From: Candidatus Villigracilis vicinus
GTDB lineage: Bacteria; Chloroflexota; Anaerolineae; Anaerolineales; Villigracilaceae
Direction of reading: 5' to 3'
NCBI GenBank assembly: GCA_016721315.1
Contig: JADKIL010000008.1
Location: 33,447 to 97,446 of the forward strand
DNA: 64,000 bases
Part shown: positions 51,062-59,729 of the stretch, piece after piece
Layout: each line of letters starts with the position of its first letter
Position numbering within the stretch: position 1 is the first letter of the stretch
Notes under the pieces: model-generated
What the model saw: only the letters and a program-made list of their open reading frames with translations
Databases searched by the model: none
What the model was told of the DNA's origin: nothing
Made by a program: the position numbers and the translations under genes

Positions 51062-52474
51062 CTAAATATCCAGCGGTGGTTTGGTCCCTTCGGGGATGGG
51101 GGAGACATATTTGGCGGCGGCGCGTTTTTGTTTGAACTCTGCCACGGCTTTCTCGCGGGCTTTATCGTTCTTCATGAATTCCAATGCGCTGGCTGCCATG
51201 ACCTTCCCGGCATATAACATGCCGCGTTGACCGATACCCATTTTGCCCTGGGCAACGATCTGCCAGGAGTGACCGGGCGACCCCAACGCCCAACAGGCAG
51301 TCAGAATCTGACCGGTTGGTGCGACCCAGGAGACATCACCCACATCGGTGGAGCCAGGCATGACGATCTCAGATTTGAAGGGCGGCAAAATATCCTCGAA
51401 CAAGACGAGCTTCTTTAGTTCGGCAACGTCTTTCGCGTCCAAGCCATATACATAGGCGCTGTTTTCAAGGCTCTCGGGCGGAATAGACTTGGAAAGCTCC
51501 TGTGCGAAGGCGTGTTCTTCCGCGCTGAACTTTGGCGCGCCGATCTCCTCCATTTTGGCTTGCAGCATTTCATTGATGGTCTCATTGACCAGCATGTTGG
51601 ACATGCCTGAAATGACCTTAATCTCCACTTCGGTGCCAGTCATCAATGCAGCACCTTTGGCGATATCCTGAACGCGCTCAAAGAGGGCATCCAGCTGATC
51701 GGTGCGGGGAGCGCGGACACTATACAATGATTCGGCAAAATCGGGCACAACGTTCGGGGCAATGCCGCCCTTGGTGATGACGTAATGCACGCGCGCATCA
51801 GGGATCATGTGTTCGCGCAGATAGTTGACACCAACGTTCATCAACTCGACTGCATCGAGCGCACTGCGACCATTGAAGGGGTCCATGGCGGCGTGCGCGG
51901 TCTTGCCGTAAAAGCGAAAGATAACGCGGTAATTTGCCAGAAAGTTGGTGTATGGCACCGAGTTAAATGTATCGGGATGCCAGGTCAGGCAGATATCGAC
52001 ACCGTCGAAGATGCCGGCTTTTGCCATGAAGGCTTTGCCTGCGCCGCCTTCTTCGGCAGGGCAGCCATAATAAATGATGCGACCCTTGACCTCGCCTGAG
52101 TCGATGGCTTGTTTGACCGCCATCACGGAGGCGATACCCGCCACGCCCAACATGTTATGTCCGCAACCGTGACCCGGCGCGCCGCTTTCCAGCGGTTTGC
52201 GATAGGGCACACAATCCTGACTGAGACCCGGCAACGCATCGTATTCCCCGAGGATGCCGATCACGGGACCTTCGGCATTGCCATAGCTGGCGGCGAATGC
52301 GGTGGGAATGCCCGCCACGCCGCGCTCCAGCTTGAACCCGGCTTCTTCCAAGGCATCTTCCAATGTTTTGGATGAACTGAATTCCTTGTACCCCAATTCT
52401 GCATAGCCCCAGATCTCATTGCTTAACTCAACGAACATCGAACGGTTTTCTTCGATCCAATCGGATAGGTTCAC
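51062..52474 (-). CDS. M20-family amidohydrolase, AbgB-like
   Basis: 470 residues from a GTG start with AAGGAG upstream. Motifs: GEYDALPGLSQD, GAPGHGCGHNMLGVAGIAS and YGCPAEEGGAGKAFM supply metal ligands; the lid has FYGKTAHAAMDPFNGRSALDA; the late STDVGDVSWVAPTGQ matches AbgB, the p-aminobenzoyl-glutamate hydrolase subunit B. No AbgA partner or AbgT transporter is present, so the substrate is another amide conjugate or unknown. It differs clearly from the M20 enzyme at 43588-44781. Confidence 0.88.
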   Translation of the reverse strand: MNLSDWIEENRSMFVELSNEIWGYAELGYKEFSSSKTLEDALEEAGFKLERGVAGIPTAFAASYGNAEGPVIGILGEYDALPGLSQDCVPYRKPLESGAPGHGCGHNMLGVAGIASVMAVKQAIDSGEVKGRIIYYGCPAEEGGAGKAFMAKAGIFDGVDICLTWHPDTFNSVPYTNFLANYRVIFRFYGKTAHAAMDPFNGRSALDAVELMNVGVNYLREHMIPDARVHYVITKGGIAPNVVPDFAESLYSVRAPRTDQLDALFERVQDIAKGAALMTGTEVEIKVISGMSNMLVNETINEMLQAKMEEIGAPKFSAEEHAFAQELSKSIPPESLENSAYVYGLDAKDVAELKKLVLFEDILPPFKSEIVMPGSTDVGDVSWVAPTGQILTACWALGSPGHSWQIVAQGKMGIGQRGMLYAGKVMAASALEFMKNDKAREKAVAEFKQKRAAAKYVSPIPEGTKPPLDI

Positions 52475-52571
52475 GTTGCGCTCCTTGATGTCGGATTTGT
52501 GTTGCAGAATGCTGATTATATTCCGATAGATGACTTCTGATAAAAGTTCTTTCGCTGAGAACGGCAGGCGC

Positions 52572-53315
52572 TTAGGGCTTCATCAGGTATCCATCTTTGG
52601 TGTGTTCGCGTACCCAGCCGGTGTCGCCGTATTCGGTGCGGACTTCCCACCAGGTGCCCTCGTGTGCGCATTCGGGTCCGCCGGTAATGGTGAGGGCGAC
52701 GCCATTCTCCAACTCGGTGACGATGTTGGCGTAATAATCATCCGGCACTTTGGGGGTGGAGCGCAAATTAACCTTGGGGTAGGAAATGCTGGCGGTATCA
52801 CCGACTTCGAGGCGGAGCAGTGAAAGGTCGTCGCACCAGTAGCCGCTGTTGGACTGGGGCTTTGAGGTTGGCTTGGGGTCGGCTGCGGCAGGTGAAATCG
52901 GTGCAACCCGGCGTTCGACCGTAATCACAATGTTCCCATTCCCGTCATCTTCCACGCTGCGCACCCATTGATCGTAGGCAAAGGTGACCAAAAAAGGCTG
53001 CCCAATGTAGTATTCTTTTTGAATGATCTCACCATCATCTTCGTACAGGATAAAGAGAGTGTTGCTTTTGCTTTTTGCCAGATCCCAGGTATGTGCAATG
53101 CCGACCTCCCAGCTCACCCGACCTAGTTTTCCGGCATTGAATTCCTTGATCACGTACACGCCGCTGACCTAGATCTCGCCATTGGTGTTGATGCTGGCAG
53201 AGACCTTTACTTTTTCATTGCCTGCATTGACGCTGGTGTAGCCGGTGGTCTCGCCACCGCAGGCAGTGAGGCAAAGCAATACCAGCCCAAGCAGATTTTT
53301 CCACGATGTACGCAT
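52572..53315 (-). pseudogene. SH3-like lipoprotein gene interrupted by an in-frame TAG
   Basis: GGAGG and ATG 53315 open a normal lipoprotein signal ending in LTACGG (Cys19). The same frame continues for 247 codons to 52572 but has TAG at codon 49 (53169-53171). Downstream the frame stays open and well-behaved, with a bacterial SH3-like domain at the C-terminus (SYPKVNLRSTPKVPDDYYAN ... GTWWEVRTEYGDTGWVREHT). A restart at GTG 53159 would give a 195-residue cytoplasmic form. Best read as a recent nonsense mutation or a sequencing error. Confidence 0.78.
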
Positions 53316-53350
53316 TTGTCATTGCCTCCGGTAATTGAAATGAAGAGCGT

Positions 53351-53986
53351 TTATTTGACCGTCACCAGCAGGGAGAAAACATATTCCCCGGCGGGGTAGG
53401 TGGTTTGACCGTCGTTCTGCTCGGTGAGCAGGGTGCGATGTGCCTGCAGGGTATATTGCGCAGAGCTGCTCCAGCCGCCAAAGACCACGGCGTGATAGCT
53501 GCACTTCCAGCCGTTGGTGGTGTCGTAGTTGTAGCTGAAGATATATTTTTCCGGGACAGTTTCGCCGTTCACGGTGAATGCAGTTTGGATGTTATCCATG
53601 TTCTGTTGGAGCAAGGTGGCGGAGCTGGCGCACCAGTAGACGGGGAGTAAATATTCTTGCGTGGCATTCACTGTCCCGTTGTATGGATCGGTGCCGGGGG
53701 CGGGCATGTCGCGCACGTCGATGCCGTTGGTGACCCACAGGCTGGGCGGCACCTCGGCGCGGATCTCATTCAGGGTCGGCTTGCGGGCATGCAGTAAGCC
53801 GCTCCAGGCAGAAGGGTTGAGGGTGGCGGTTGGCAGCGGAGTCGGTTGACTGGCTGAGAGCACGGCTTCATTGGGGGTCATGAAGTCGAAGATGCTGTTA
53901 ATATCGGTGAAAAAGGCAAAGATGCCCAGGCAGGATGCGAGGATGCCCATCAAAATGATGATCGGATTTTCTTGCAGCTTTTTCAT
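53351..53986 (-). CDS. Membrane-anchored protein with an unnamed Cys-pair domain
   Basis: 211 residues from ATG 53986 (AGGAGG upstream). One helix (about 7-27) is followed by a Thr/Pro linker. A ~150-residue extracytoplasmic domain then runs from SLWVTNGIDVRDMPAPGT through PVYWCASSATLL and GWKCSYHAVVFGGWSSS to TTYPAGEYVFSLLV. The same pattern, including both Trp-Cys sites, occurs at the end of the 57413-58453 protein. I do not recognise the family. AGGAGGAAAT fixes the start. Confidence 0.78.
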   Translation of the reverse strand: MKKLQENPIIILMGILASCLGIFAFFTDINSIFDFMTPNEAVLSASQPTPLPTATLNPSAWSGLLHARKPTLNEIRAEVPPSLWVTNGIDVRDMPAPGTDPYNGTVNATQEYLLPVYWCASSATLLQQNMDNIQTAFTVNGETVPEKYIFSYNYDTTNGWKCSYHAVVFGGWSSSAQYTLQAHRTLLTEQNDGQTTYPAGEYVFSLLVTVK

Positions 53987-54072
53987 ATTTCCTCCTGAAA
54001 CGGGGTTGAATTTCATTATAAGAAATCCACTGCCTTGTTTCAGGTGTCATATGTCACTGGCTGGAGAGTTTA

Positions 54073-54117
54073 AACAGCAAAGAGGTCATGGACACTCTCC
54101 ATGACCTCTTTGCTGTT
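54073..54117 (-). terminator. 20-bp perfect hairpin terminator
   Basis: AACAGCAAAGAGGTCATGGA, a 5-nt loop and its exact complement, just after the stop of the Ig-like lipoprotein gene on the minus strand; TTTAAAC follows. Confidence 0.85.
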
Positions 54118-54130
54118 GATAAAAAGGATG

Positions 54131-55018
54131 CTACTTACAGTTCGTGGTATCGACGGTGACGTTGGCTGGCGCTTCACCGGATGGGTTGAAGGCTGCCACG
54201 GTGTAAAGATAGGTGCCGGGGCTGGGGGCAATGTCGGTGTAGGTGGTGGCGTTGGCGGAGGTTTCGCCGACTTGGCTGCCTTCACGATAAATGCGGAAGC
54301 CAGTTTCGTCTGAAGATTTATCCTGCCAGTTGAGGGCAATGCTGACGATGCCGCCGGAGCAATCGTAGGTGTAGAGCAGGTTGCCGGGGGCGGTGATCTT
54401 GCCGCTGGAGGGTGTGCCGACGTTGGTGAGCACGCCGAAGTTCATGACACTTTCTCCGACTTCGTTAACAAAACTGAAGGAGGTCTCGTAGTCTCCGGGG
54501 GCAGGCGGGGCGCTCATTTGCACGCTGATGGTGAGAGTTTCGCCAGTGCGCACCGAATACCCGGCGGGCATGACCGGCATGGAATCTTGCGCGGTGAGAG
54601 GCGTGCCCGAGATGAACATAAAGACATATTGATGCGTCCAAATGCAGTTGCCGGTGTTCTGGATCTCCCAGGACATGACAAAACCTTTATTTGGAGCGAG
54701 GCGTTTATCCACCTCGGCTTTGTCGTAGGTGAGCCCGTCTCGTTTCCAGCTCACGATCTGGGCGTTTTCTTTGCAGGTGGCGGGCGGTTCTGCGGTGGTT
54801 CCGTCTATGGCGACGCCGGGAATGCGGGTGGGTTCCGGGGTGGCAAGCGCGCTGGAGGGTGTGGCGGTTGCAGAGGCGGCAGAAGCCAGGGCAGCTTCCA
54901 CGGTGAGCGCGGCGGCTGTAGAAACGGCGCTGCCGTTCTCGGCGGCGGTGGGTACATTACAAGCAACAAGCGCAAGGCTAAGCGTGAGGGATAGACATAC
55001 GGATAAGATCTTTTTCAT
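54131..55018 (-). CDS. NBR1-Ig and FN3 lipoprotein
   Basis: 295 residues. The signal ends in LALVAC (Cys20). After an Ala-rich linker, an NBR1-type Ig domain (about 95-205) shows PNKGFVMSWEIQNTGNCIWT and SVQMSAPPAPGDYETSFSFV. A fibronectin-III domain follows (IALNWQDKSSDETGFRIYRE ... GTYLYTVAAFNPSGEA). NBR1-Ig lipoproteins are common in Anaerolineae. Probably a binding module on the cell surface. AGGAAACACC precedes the ATG. Confidence 0.87.
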   Translation of the reverse strand: MKKILSVCLSLTLSLALVACNVPTAAENGSAVSTAAALTVEAALASAASATATPSSALATPEPTRIPGVAIDGTTAEPPATCKENAQIVSWKRDGLTYDKAEVDKRLAPNKGFVMSWEIQNTGNCIWTHQYVFMFISGTPLTAQDSMPVMPAGYSVRTGETLTISVQMSAPPAPGDYETSFSFVNEVGESVMNFGVLTNVGTPSSGKITAPGNLLYTYDCSGGIVSIALNWQDKSSDETGFRIYREGSQVGETSANATTYTDIAPSPGTYLYTVAAFNPSGEAPANVTVDTTNCK

Positions 55019-55051
55019 GAAGGTGTTTCCTTTGTGGAATGGAGTTGAATA

Positions 55052-56041
55052 TCAGGCAGAGGCGCTGACCAGCCAGGCTGCGACATAGCCGACACTGCCC
55101 TTTTGGTCTTGCACTTTTAGCCATTGATTTTCTTTGCCCAGCTTGGCTTTGGCTGCGGACTTGGGTTCCTGCACGGCGAGCCATTCACCTGCCGCCGCTA
55201 CCCGGATGAGACCGGCGCTTGGGCTGGGTTGTTTGCGGATGCGCAACCCGCTGGTGAGCGTTTTGGGGACGTAGACCAGGAAGGCATCGGCGGGCGGCGG
55301 AATGACGGCTGAGGTTGTAACCCCCGCAGGCGCTGAGGTTGCGCGGGCGGTGTCGAAACAATAATAGATCATTTCGCCTGCCACGGCCACCCCGGCACCG
55401 CACTCGGTGTATTGGTCGCCGAGCATGGTGTGGGTGTGCGGGTCATCGCCATACCAATAGACAAGCGCCTCGGCGATGGTCATGTTGGGGTTGGCGACGA
55501 TGTTCTCGGAGCAGATGCCGCCGCGGGTCAGGTCGCCTGCCAGGGGATAGCCCGCGGCGAGGTGGCGTTGATAGGGACGTGAGCCATCGGCGCTTTCGTG
55601 CTGGATGCTGCCGCTGGCTGCCATGAAGTCGGCGTGACGTTGGGCGTTCTTCGTCAGGATCGGGCTGACCTTGAGCGCCGGGAGTTTGTTCTTTTCTCGC
55701 TCGGCATTGATCGCCTCGACCAGTGCCTGCGGGCTGGGTGCTGAAACCGGCGGCGTGGACTCGGCTGTGGGTGCTGTGACAGACACCGGCGCGGCGGGAA
55801 GCGCTTCCACGTACCAGGCTGCGACATAGCCTTCGCGCGCGTTCGCGTCGCGCACTTTGAGCCACTGTCCATTGATGCCTATTTTCGCACTGGCTTGGGT
55901 TTGCGGCTCAAGCACAGTCAGAATGGAACCGGGGGCTTCGAAGGCGATCGTACCGGCGCTGGTGGATGCCTGCGCGCGCAGGCGTAGACCGGGCGGGTCG
56001 AGTGCCGGTTGAACGCGGACTTGAAACGAATGGACGGGCAT
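55052..56041 (-). CDS. CAP-domain protein flanked by two SH3-like repeats, no signal peptide
   Basis: 329 residues from ATG 56041 (AAGGAG upstream). The CAP/SCP domain (about 105-240) shows ALVEAINAEREKNKLPAL, NAQRHADFMAASGSIQHES and YGDDPHTHTMLGDQYTECGAG. It is flanked by two near-symmetrical SH3-like modules, each closing with GQWLKVRDANAREGYVAAWY or NQWLKVQDQKGSVGYVAAWL. Such proteins are normally secreted, but no export signal is visible here. Its start is 33 nt after the stop of the upstream gene, so it is likely co-transcribed. Confidence 0.82.
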   Translation of the reverse strand: MPVHSFQVRVQPALDPPGLRLRAQASTSAGTIAFEAPGSILTVLEPQTQASAKIGINGQWLKVRDANAREGYVAAWYVEALPAAPVSVTAPTAESTPPVSAPSPQALVEAINAEREKNKLPALKVSPILTKNAQRHADFMAASGSIQHESADGSRPYQRHLAAGYPLAGDLTRGGICSENIVANPNMTIAEALVYWYGDDPHTHTMLGDQYTECGAGVAVAGEMIYYCFDTARATSAPAGVTTSAVIPPPADAFLVYVPKTLTSGLRIRKQPSPSAGLIRVAAAGEWLAVQEPKSAAKAKLGKENQWLKVQDQKGSVGYVAAWLVSASA

Positions 56042-56073
56042 GCTGGGCTCCTTGAGTTGATCTTTGGCTGGCG

Positions 56074-56706
56074 TTACTGCCACGCCCGTTCGAGGAAGAA
56101 GATCGCGAGGTCTATGAATTCTTCGATGCGCTTGCTCATATCGGGGTGTGAAAGTTCAATATCCGCAAGGACAACCTCCATGTTGAAATGATCTTCATTC
56201 ATCAGGAAGCTGGCAGAATTGATATGTTTTGCGGTCAGCTTTTTGCGCGTCTCTTCTGGAAATAATTTCTTCACCAGGTCGGGGTCGGCGCTTTCAATAA
56301 CGTAGCGCTTGTCGAACGTTTCGTCACCGGTGTGGACGCGGTCTTCATTATCGAAGCTGACGATCTTTTTAAAGAAAGAATCCGTCGCCAACGAAATGAG
56401 CGGCAGATGTGCTTTATCCAATTCGAGCTCTGCGGTTAAGATGCGCACCCGTACATTGCGCGTGTGATCGGGGTCTTCGGTGGGTTTCGTATATTGTCGG
56501 GTGCGCAATTTGATGACCAGGTCATTGTCGCGATAGGGAACGAATAGATGATCACCCTGTAGAATTTCTTCGGGTTGATATTCGGCGTTGTATTTCTTTG
56601 CGATGGGGGTGAAGAGTTCGAGCCGCGTTTGGGCGCCGGTCTTCTTCACCAGGTACACGACGACAAGGATCAGGATGCTGATAAGAACGATCAGAATGGC
56701 ATTCAT
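56074..56706 (-). CDS. Single-pass membrane protein of unknown function
   Basis: 210 residues. A very hydrophobic N-terminal helix (ILIVLISILILVVVYLV) is followed by a soluble domain of about 185 residues with LFVPYRDNDLVIKLRTRQY and IESADPDLVKKLFPEETRKK, resembling the DUF3137 style of domain, though I cannot confirm it. GGAGAAAG precedes the ATG. It heads a pair with the CAP-domain gene. Confidence 0.72.
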   Translation of the reverse strand: MNAILIVLISILILVVVYLVKKTGAQTRLELFTPIAKKYNAEYQPEEILQGDHLFVPYRDNDLVIKLRTRQYTKPTEDPDHTRNVRVRILTAELELDKAHLPLISLATDSFFKKIVSFDNEDRVHTGDETFDKRYVIESADPDLVKKLFPEETRKKLTAKHINSASFLMNEDHFNMEVVLADIELSHPDMSKRIEEFIDLAIFFLERAWQ

Positions 56707-56782
56707 GCCGCTTTCTCCGTTGGGGGTTGAATTTTATAGACTTCTTGTAAAAGTCTATTTTTCACTTTGCTCAAGGCGGCAT

Positions 56783-56808
56783 TCTCGCCGCTGTTTCCGG
56801 CGGCGAGA
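56783..56808 (-). other. GC-rich hairpin upstream of the membrane-protein gene
   Basis: TCTCGCCGC and GCGGCGAGA pair perfectly around an 8-nt loop in the gap after the PC4-like gene. It may end the transcript coming from that gene; no clear T-run follows. Confidence 0.45.
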
Positions 56809-56875
56809 GCACTTGTGCAAGTAAGGTATTTTCACCTCTGCGGGCAGAATGCGCACTCCCCCAAATAACCTACAC

Positions 56876-57097
56876 TTATCCTTCGACAGTGTTCAGCAAT
56901 TGCTTGAGCGCGGAGAGTTCCTCGGCAGACAAGGTGACGCCTTTGCCCATTTTGCTGTGGTCTGCCGACCAGTCGCGCAGGTCGTATTTGGGGTCGCGGT
57001 CGTTCCAACTGATGAGATTCAGTTCCTTGCTCCAACCGCTGGCGGAGGTGGATAGGATGCCGATGGTCTTGATGATCTCGAATTTGATCTCGTTCAT
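56876..57097 (-). CDS. YdbC/PC4-like single-stranded DNA-binding protein
   Basis: 73 residues. The sequence KYDLRDWSADHSKMGKGVTL matches the core of the YdbC/PC4 transcription-cofactor family, which binds single-stranded nucleic acid through a beta-sheet dimer. GGAGCACCCC precedes the ATG. It follows the 86-residue gene by 12 nt and is probably co-transcribed with it. Confidence 0.82.
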   Translation of the reverse strand: MNEIKFEIIKTIGILSTSASGWSKELNLISWNDRDPKYDLRDWSADHSKMGKGVTLSAEELSALKQLLNTVEG

Positions 57098-57109
57098 GGG
57101 GTGCTCCTT

Positions 57110-57370
57110 TTATTTGGGGCGCGGAAATTGATACATGATGGTCAGGGTGGCGCCGACGCCCTTGGGCGGCTCCGACAGGACCTCGTCGCCGCCGATCATG
57201 TTCTCGCGCATGACCACGCAGCACAGCCCCATGCGCGGATCGGCGCCCGGGTAGCCGCCGACCAGCCGGTGCAGGTCGCCTGCTTTTAAGACGATGGCGC
57301 TCAGGTGCTTTTCTTTGGCGACCTTGAATATGGAATCTAACTGGGTTTGAAAATCTTGCTGGGTGGGCAT
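57110..57370 (-). CDS. Small protein with LVGGYPG...CC motif, unknown function
   Basis: 86 residues, GC-rich relative to neighbours. The patterned region KAGDLHRLVGGYPGADPRM followed by LCCVVMREN looks like a small conserved domain I have an impression of seeing in nuclease-associated or defence-type proteins, but I cannot name it. AGGAGAG precedes the ATG. It shares a transcript with the PC4-like gene. Confidence 0.6.
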   Translation of the reverse strand: MPTQQDFQTQLDSIFKVAKEKHLSAIVLKAGDLHRLVGGYPGADPRMGLCCVVMRENMIGGDEVLSEPPKGVGATLTIMYQFPRPK

Positions 57371-57412
57371 GCGCTCTCTCCTTTAAAATAGCTTGTAAAA
57401 TCCGATTCCTGC

Positions 57413-58453
57413 TTATCGAGAGGAAACATTTAGCTCGTAAATATATCTTCCGGCGGGGTAGGATGTTTTTCCATCGTATATGGATGTTTTGAATTCCCTA
57501 ATGATTTGCAGAACATATTCTTCACCAGAGACCCACCCGCTCAACATTATGGATGTGTTTATGCATCTCCAGCCGTCTTCATCAGTAAAGCCATATACTA
57601 GTATATATGTATCGGGGATTTGTACCCCATCTAAAAAGAATTCGGTTTTGATGTTATTTCTATTATCAATGAGGATACTTTCGGTGGTGGCGCACCAATA
57701 GACTGGAAAGACATATTCCACCCCAACTTCTGCATTGCCGGAATAGGATTTCGTGCCTGGTGACAATATATCTTTTACATGGATATTATTTGTGTCCCAA
57801 AGGCTTGTCAGCCCGGCAGCAACCTGACTGGGTTCGGCTTTGCGAAACCCCAGCCTGAATGTGGAAGCGGTTGGCTGGGTTGACTCAGTTGCTTCGGTTG
57901 TGGGATCTTGCGAATCGCATGGGATATCTTTGCCGGATGAACGAACTAATTCAAGCCCGACCCGGTAGCTAAAATCTATTGATTTTTTCTGACCGTTCTC
58001 TTCGTATTCGACCGTGCCTTCGCGGCGGGTTTCCTGCCAGATGAAAGTGTATTCCTGTTTTGTGTGAGCGGGGACTTCGATGCTTAGATTTTCTCCCCGC
58101 GATTCTCCTTGTTGGGTCGTTTCGGAAAAGTGCTTTTGAATGGAGCCTTTTATCTCAACCTCAATTGCTCCGTATACTTTGCCGCTGCCAGAGCCCTCCA
58201 AACCAAGGACCAGTTCTTCTTGATTGGTTTTGATATTGCTTTCGCTGAATTGAACGGACGTTTTGAATACACTGGAGGAATCGCATTGGTCGAAGGTTTT
58301 GGTCTGCGTGATCTCACCTGTGACCTGCTGTCTCTCTGTAATATTGGTGACCTGTGCATTTATAGACGGGCTCGGCTCGCCGTTGCATGCCGCCAGCCAA
58401 AACATGGCAGCGAATGCAAATCGGTTAAAAACGAACGCTTTTTTTGTTCGCAT
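57413..58453 (-). CDS. Lipoprotein with the same C-terminal Cys-pair domain as 53351-53986
   Basis: 346 residues. The signal ends in LAAC (Cys23). Residues about 40-190 form a beta-rich region with an aerolysin/ETX-like feel: KTSVQFSESNIKTNQEELVL, then VPAHTKQEYTFIWQETRREG. That is an impression from alternating Ser/Thr strands. Residues 195-346 are the paralogous domain: FRLGFRKAEPS, PVYWCATTESILID, GWRCINTSIMLSGWVSG, TSYPAGRYIYELNV. The gene is more AT-rich than its cluster. Function unknown. Confidence 0.78.
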   Translation of the reverse strand: MRTKKAFVFNRFAFAAMFWLAACNGEPSPSINAQVTNITERQQVTGEITQTKTFDQCDSSSVFKTSVQFSESNIKTNQEELVLGLEGSGSGKVYGAIEVEIKGSIQKHFSETTQQGESRGENLSIEVPAHTKQEYTFIWQETRREGTVEYEENGQKKSIDFSYRVGLELVRSSGKDIPCDSQDPTTEATESTQPTASTFRLGFRKAEPSQVAAGLTSLWDTNNIHVKDILSPGTKSYSGNAEVGVEYVFPVYWCATTESILIDNRNNIKTEFFLDGVQIPDTYILVYGFTDEDGWRCINTSIMLSGWVSGEEYVLQIIREFKTSIYDGKTSYPAGRYIYELNVSSR

Positions 58454-58567
58454 GGTTTCCTTCTCTTAATTCGCATTGAGCATATACCCTGCTATTGTAC
58501 TATTGCCCCAAGCCGCCGTTCCCCATTAAAGGCAACCAGACAAAACAAAGATATAAACCTCCTGATT

Positions 58568-58897
58568 CTATTTGCCGCTTCGTAACATTCGCCGTATGAT
58601 CATTCTGCCGATGACCATTAGCAAAGAGATGCTCAATAACGCATAGACCATTAGTGTGGGCATGCGAAAGATCATGCCGATCTGTTCCGGTGTGGTCTTG
58701 GTGATCGCCATGCAGATCTGAAGCCCCCAACCCAAGACCAAACCGAGAATGCTCCAATCTGCGATCTGACCGTATTTCCTCCACGAGGCTTTGCCGAACG
58801 AACCAAGCAGCATAATAAAACTACCCAGCGCACTCAATAACGCAAGTATGTCATTAATGATCGTACCTACCATGGCAAGGATGTTGATGATCTCCAT
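58568..58897 (-). CDS. Small membrane protein with three predicted helices
   Basis: 109 residues, AGGAGGAAAAC before the ATG. Helices at about 5-35 (IINDILALLSALGSFIMLLG), 47-65 and 80-102, ending in a strongly basic tail (IIRRMLRSGK). No family is recognised. It borders the repeat-rich zone. Confidence 0.7.
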   Translation of the reverse strand: MEIINILAMVGTIINDILALLSALGSFIMLLGSFGKASWRKYGQIADWSILGLVLGWGLQICMAITKTTPEQIGMIFRMPTLMVYALLSISLLMVIGRMIIRRMLRSGK

Positions 58898-58931
58898 GTT
58901 TTCCTCCTAATGTATTGTGATGTGAATTGTT

Positions 58932-59072
58932 TTACTGAAGTTCTATTCCGTCTTTGCGGCGAGCAGTTAGACCTTGCTCTGCCATTTCAATATCCAGCGC
59001 CTTGCGGACTTCCATCGCACAGCCGATGATCTTGCCTGTCAGTTCGGAGTGAAGATACTTTTCCTCAGCCAT
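58932..59072 (-). pseudogene. Internally deleted copy of a GxxExxY gene
   Basis: Reads MAEEKYLHSELTGKIIGCAM, then EVRKALDIEMAEQGLTARR and a short tail, 46 residues. Compared with the intact paralogue at 59303-59710 it lacks the 13 residues between the two KAL/RAL positions (the GNGFQEVIYQ segment that gives the family its name) and the whole catalytic C-terminus. Likely a deletion between short direct repeats. Confidence 0.75.
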
Positions 59073-59092
59073 TCTTGTGCTCCCTTGTCTGG

Positions 59093-59295
59093 AACTATGC
59101 TTGGAATGATTATTTGATGGACTATGATTGCGCCGCTTTAATCATAGTTTTCATTCAATCACATAAATCATAGTACAGACCTTCACCTGCCCATTCACCA
59201 GCGGACAGTCGCCACTCGCGCCCTGAAGAGCACAGGACAGGCAGTTCCGTCAGCGTTTGGGACTATGATTTTTCTGATTATATGATGGACTATGA
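59093..59295. repeat. Cluster of ACTATGATT words, first copy
   Basis: GGACTATGATT at 59119-59129 and 59260-59270, AATCATAGT (inverse) at 59140-59148 and 59166-59174, partial copies at 59093-59102 and 59287-59295. Direct and inverted copies alternate, so several hairpins are possible. Confidence 0.7.
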
Positions 59296-59302
59296 AAATC
59301 CT

Positions 59303-59710
59303 TTACGGTTTATTGGGCGGGCGGTTTTTGGCGGGTTTCATGACGCGCTTGAATTGCATACTTCGACTGCCAAAATTAATCAATAGTCCAACTTCCAGCC
59401 CGTAGGCTTCCAAATAGTTGATGGCTTGCGCCAGGTGGACATCTTCCAACTGAATGACTGCCTTGATCTCAACCATCACTTTTTCTTCCACAAAGAAATC
59501 GACGCGGCGGTTGCCGATCTTGATGCCTTTGTAGAAAATATCCATTTCGTGTTCGCGGCTGGCGGTGAGACCTTGCTGCGCCATTTCAATATCCAGCGCC
59601 CGTTGATAGATGACTTCCTGAAAGCCGTTGCCCAGCGCCTTATGTACTTCCATTGCGCAACCAATGATTTTGCCCGTCAATTCGGAATGTAGATATTTTT
59701 CATCAATCAT
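59303..59710 (-). CDS. GxxExxY family protein (PDDEXK_3-like)
   Basis: 135 residues. GNGFQEVIYQRALDIEM is the family's name-giving motif, preceded by SELTGKIIGCAMEVHKAL. A nuclease-like core follows: GNRRVDFFVEEKVMVEIKAV, with the Asp and Glu-x-Lys pattern of PD-(D/E)xK folds. The activity of the family is not established. GGGAG lies 9 nt before the ATG. ACTATGATT repeat clusters lie on both sides, and a deleted copy lies beyond the downstream one. Confidence 0.9.
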   Translation of the reverse strand: MIDEKYLHSELTGKIIGCAMEVHKALGNGFQEVIYQRALDIEMAQQGLTASREHEMDIFYKGIKIGNRRVDFFVEEKVMVEIKAVIQLEDVHLAQAINYLEAYGLEVGLLINFGSRSMQFKRVMKPAKNRPPNKP

Positions 59711-59729
59711 TCTTGTACTCCCTGTCTGA

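Noticed and set aside
53169..53171. TAG recoded as pyrrolysine
   Set aside because: No pylT/pylS context is visible and SH3-like lipoproteins are not known pyrrolysine proteins; a nonsense mutation or base error is simpler.
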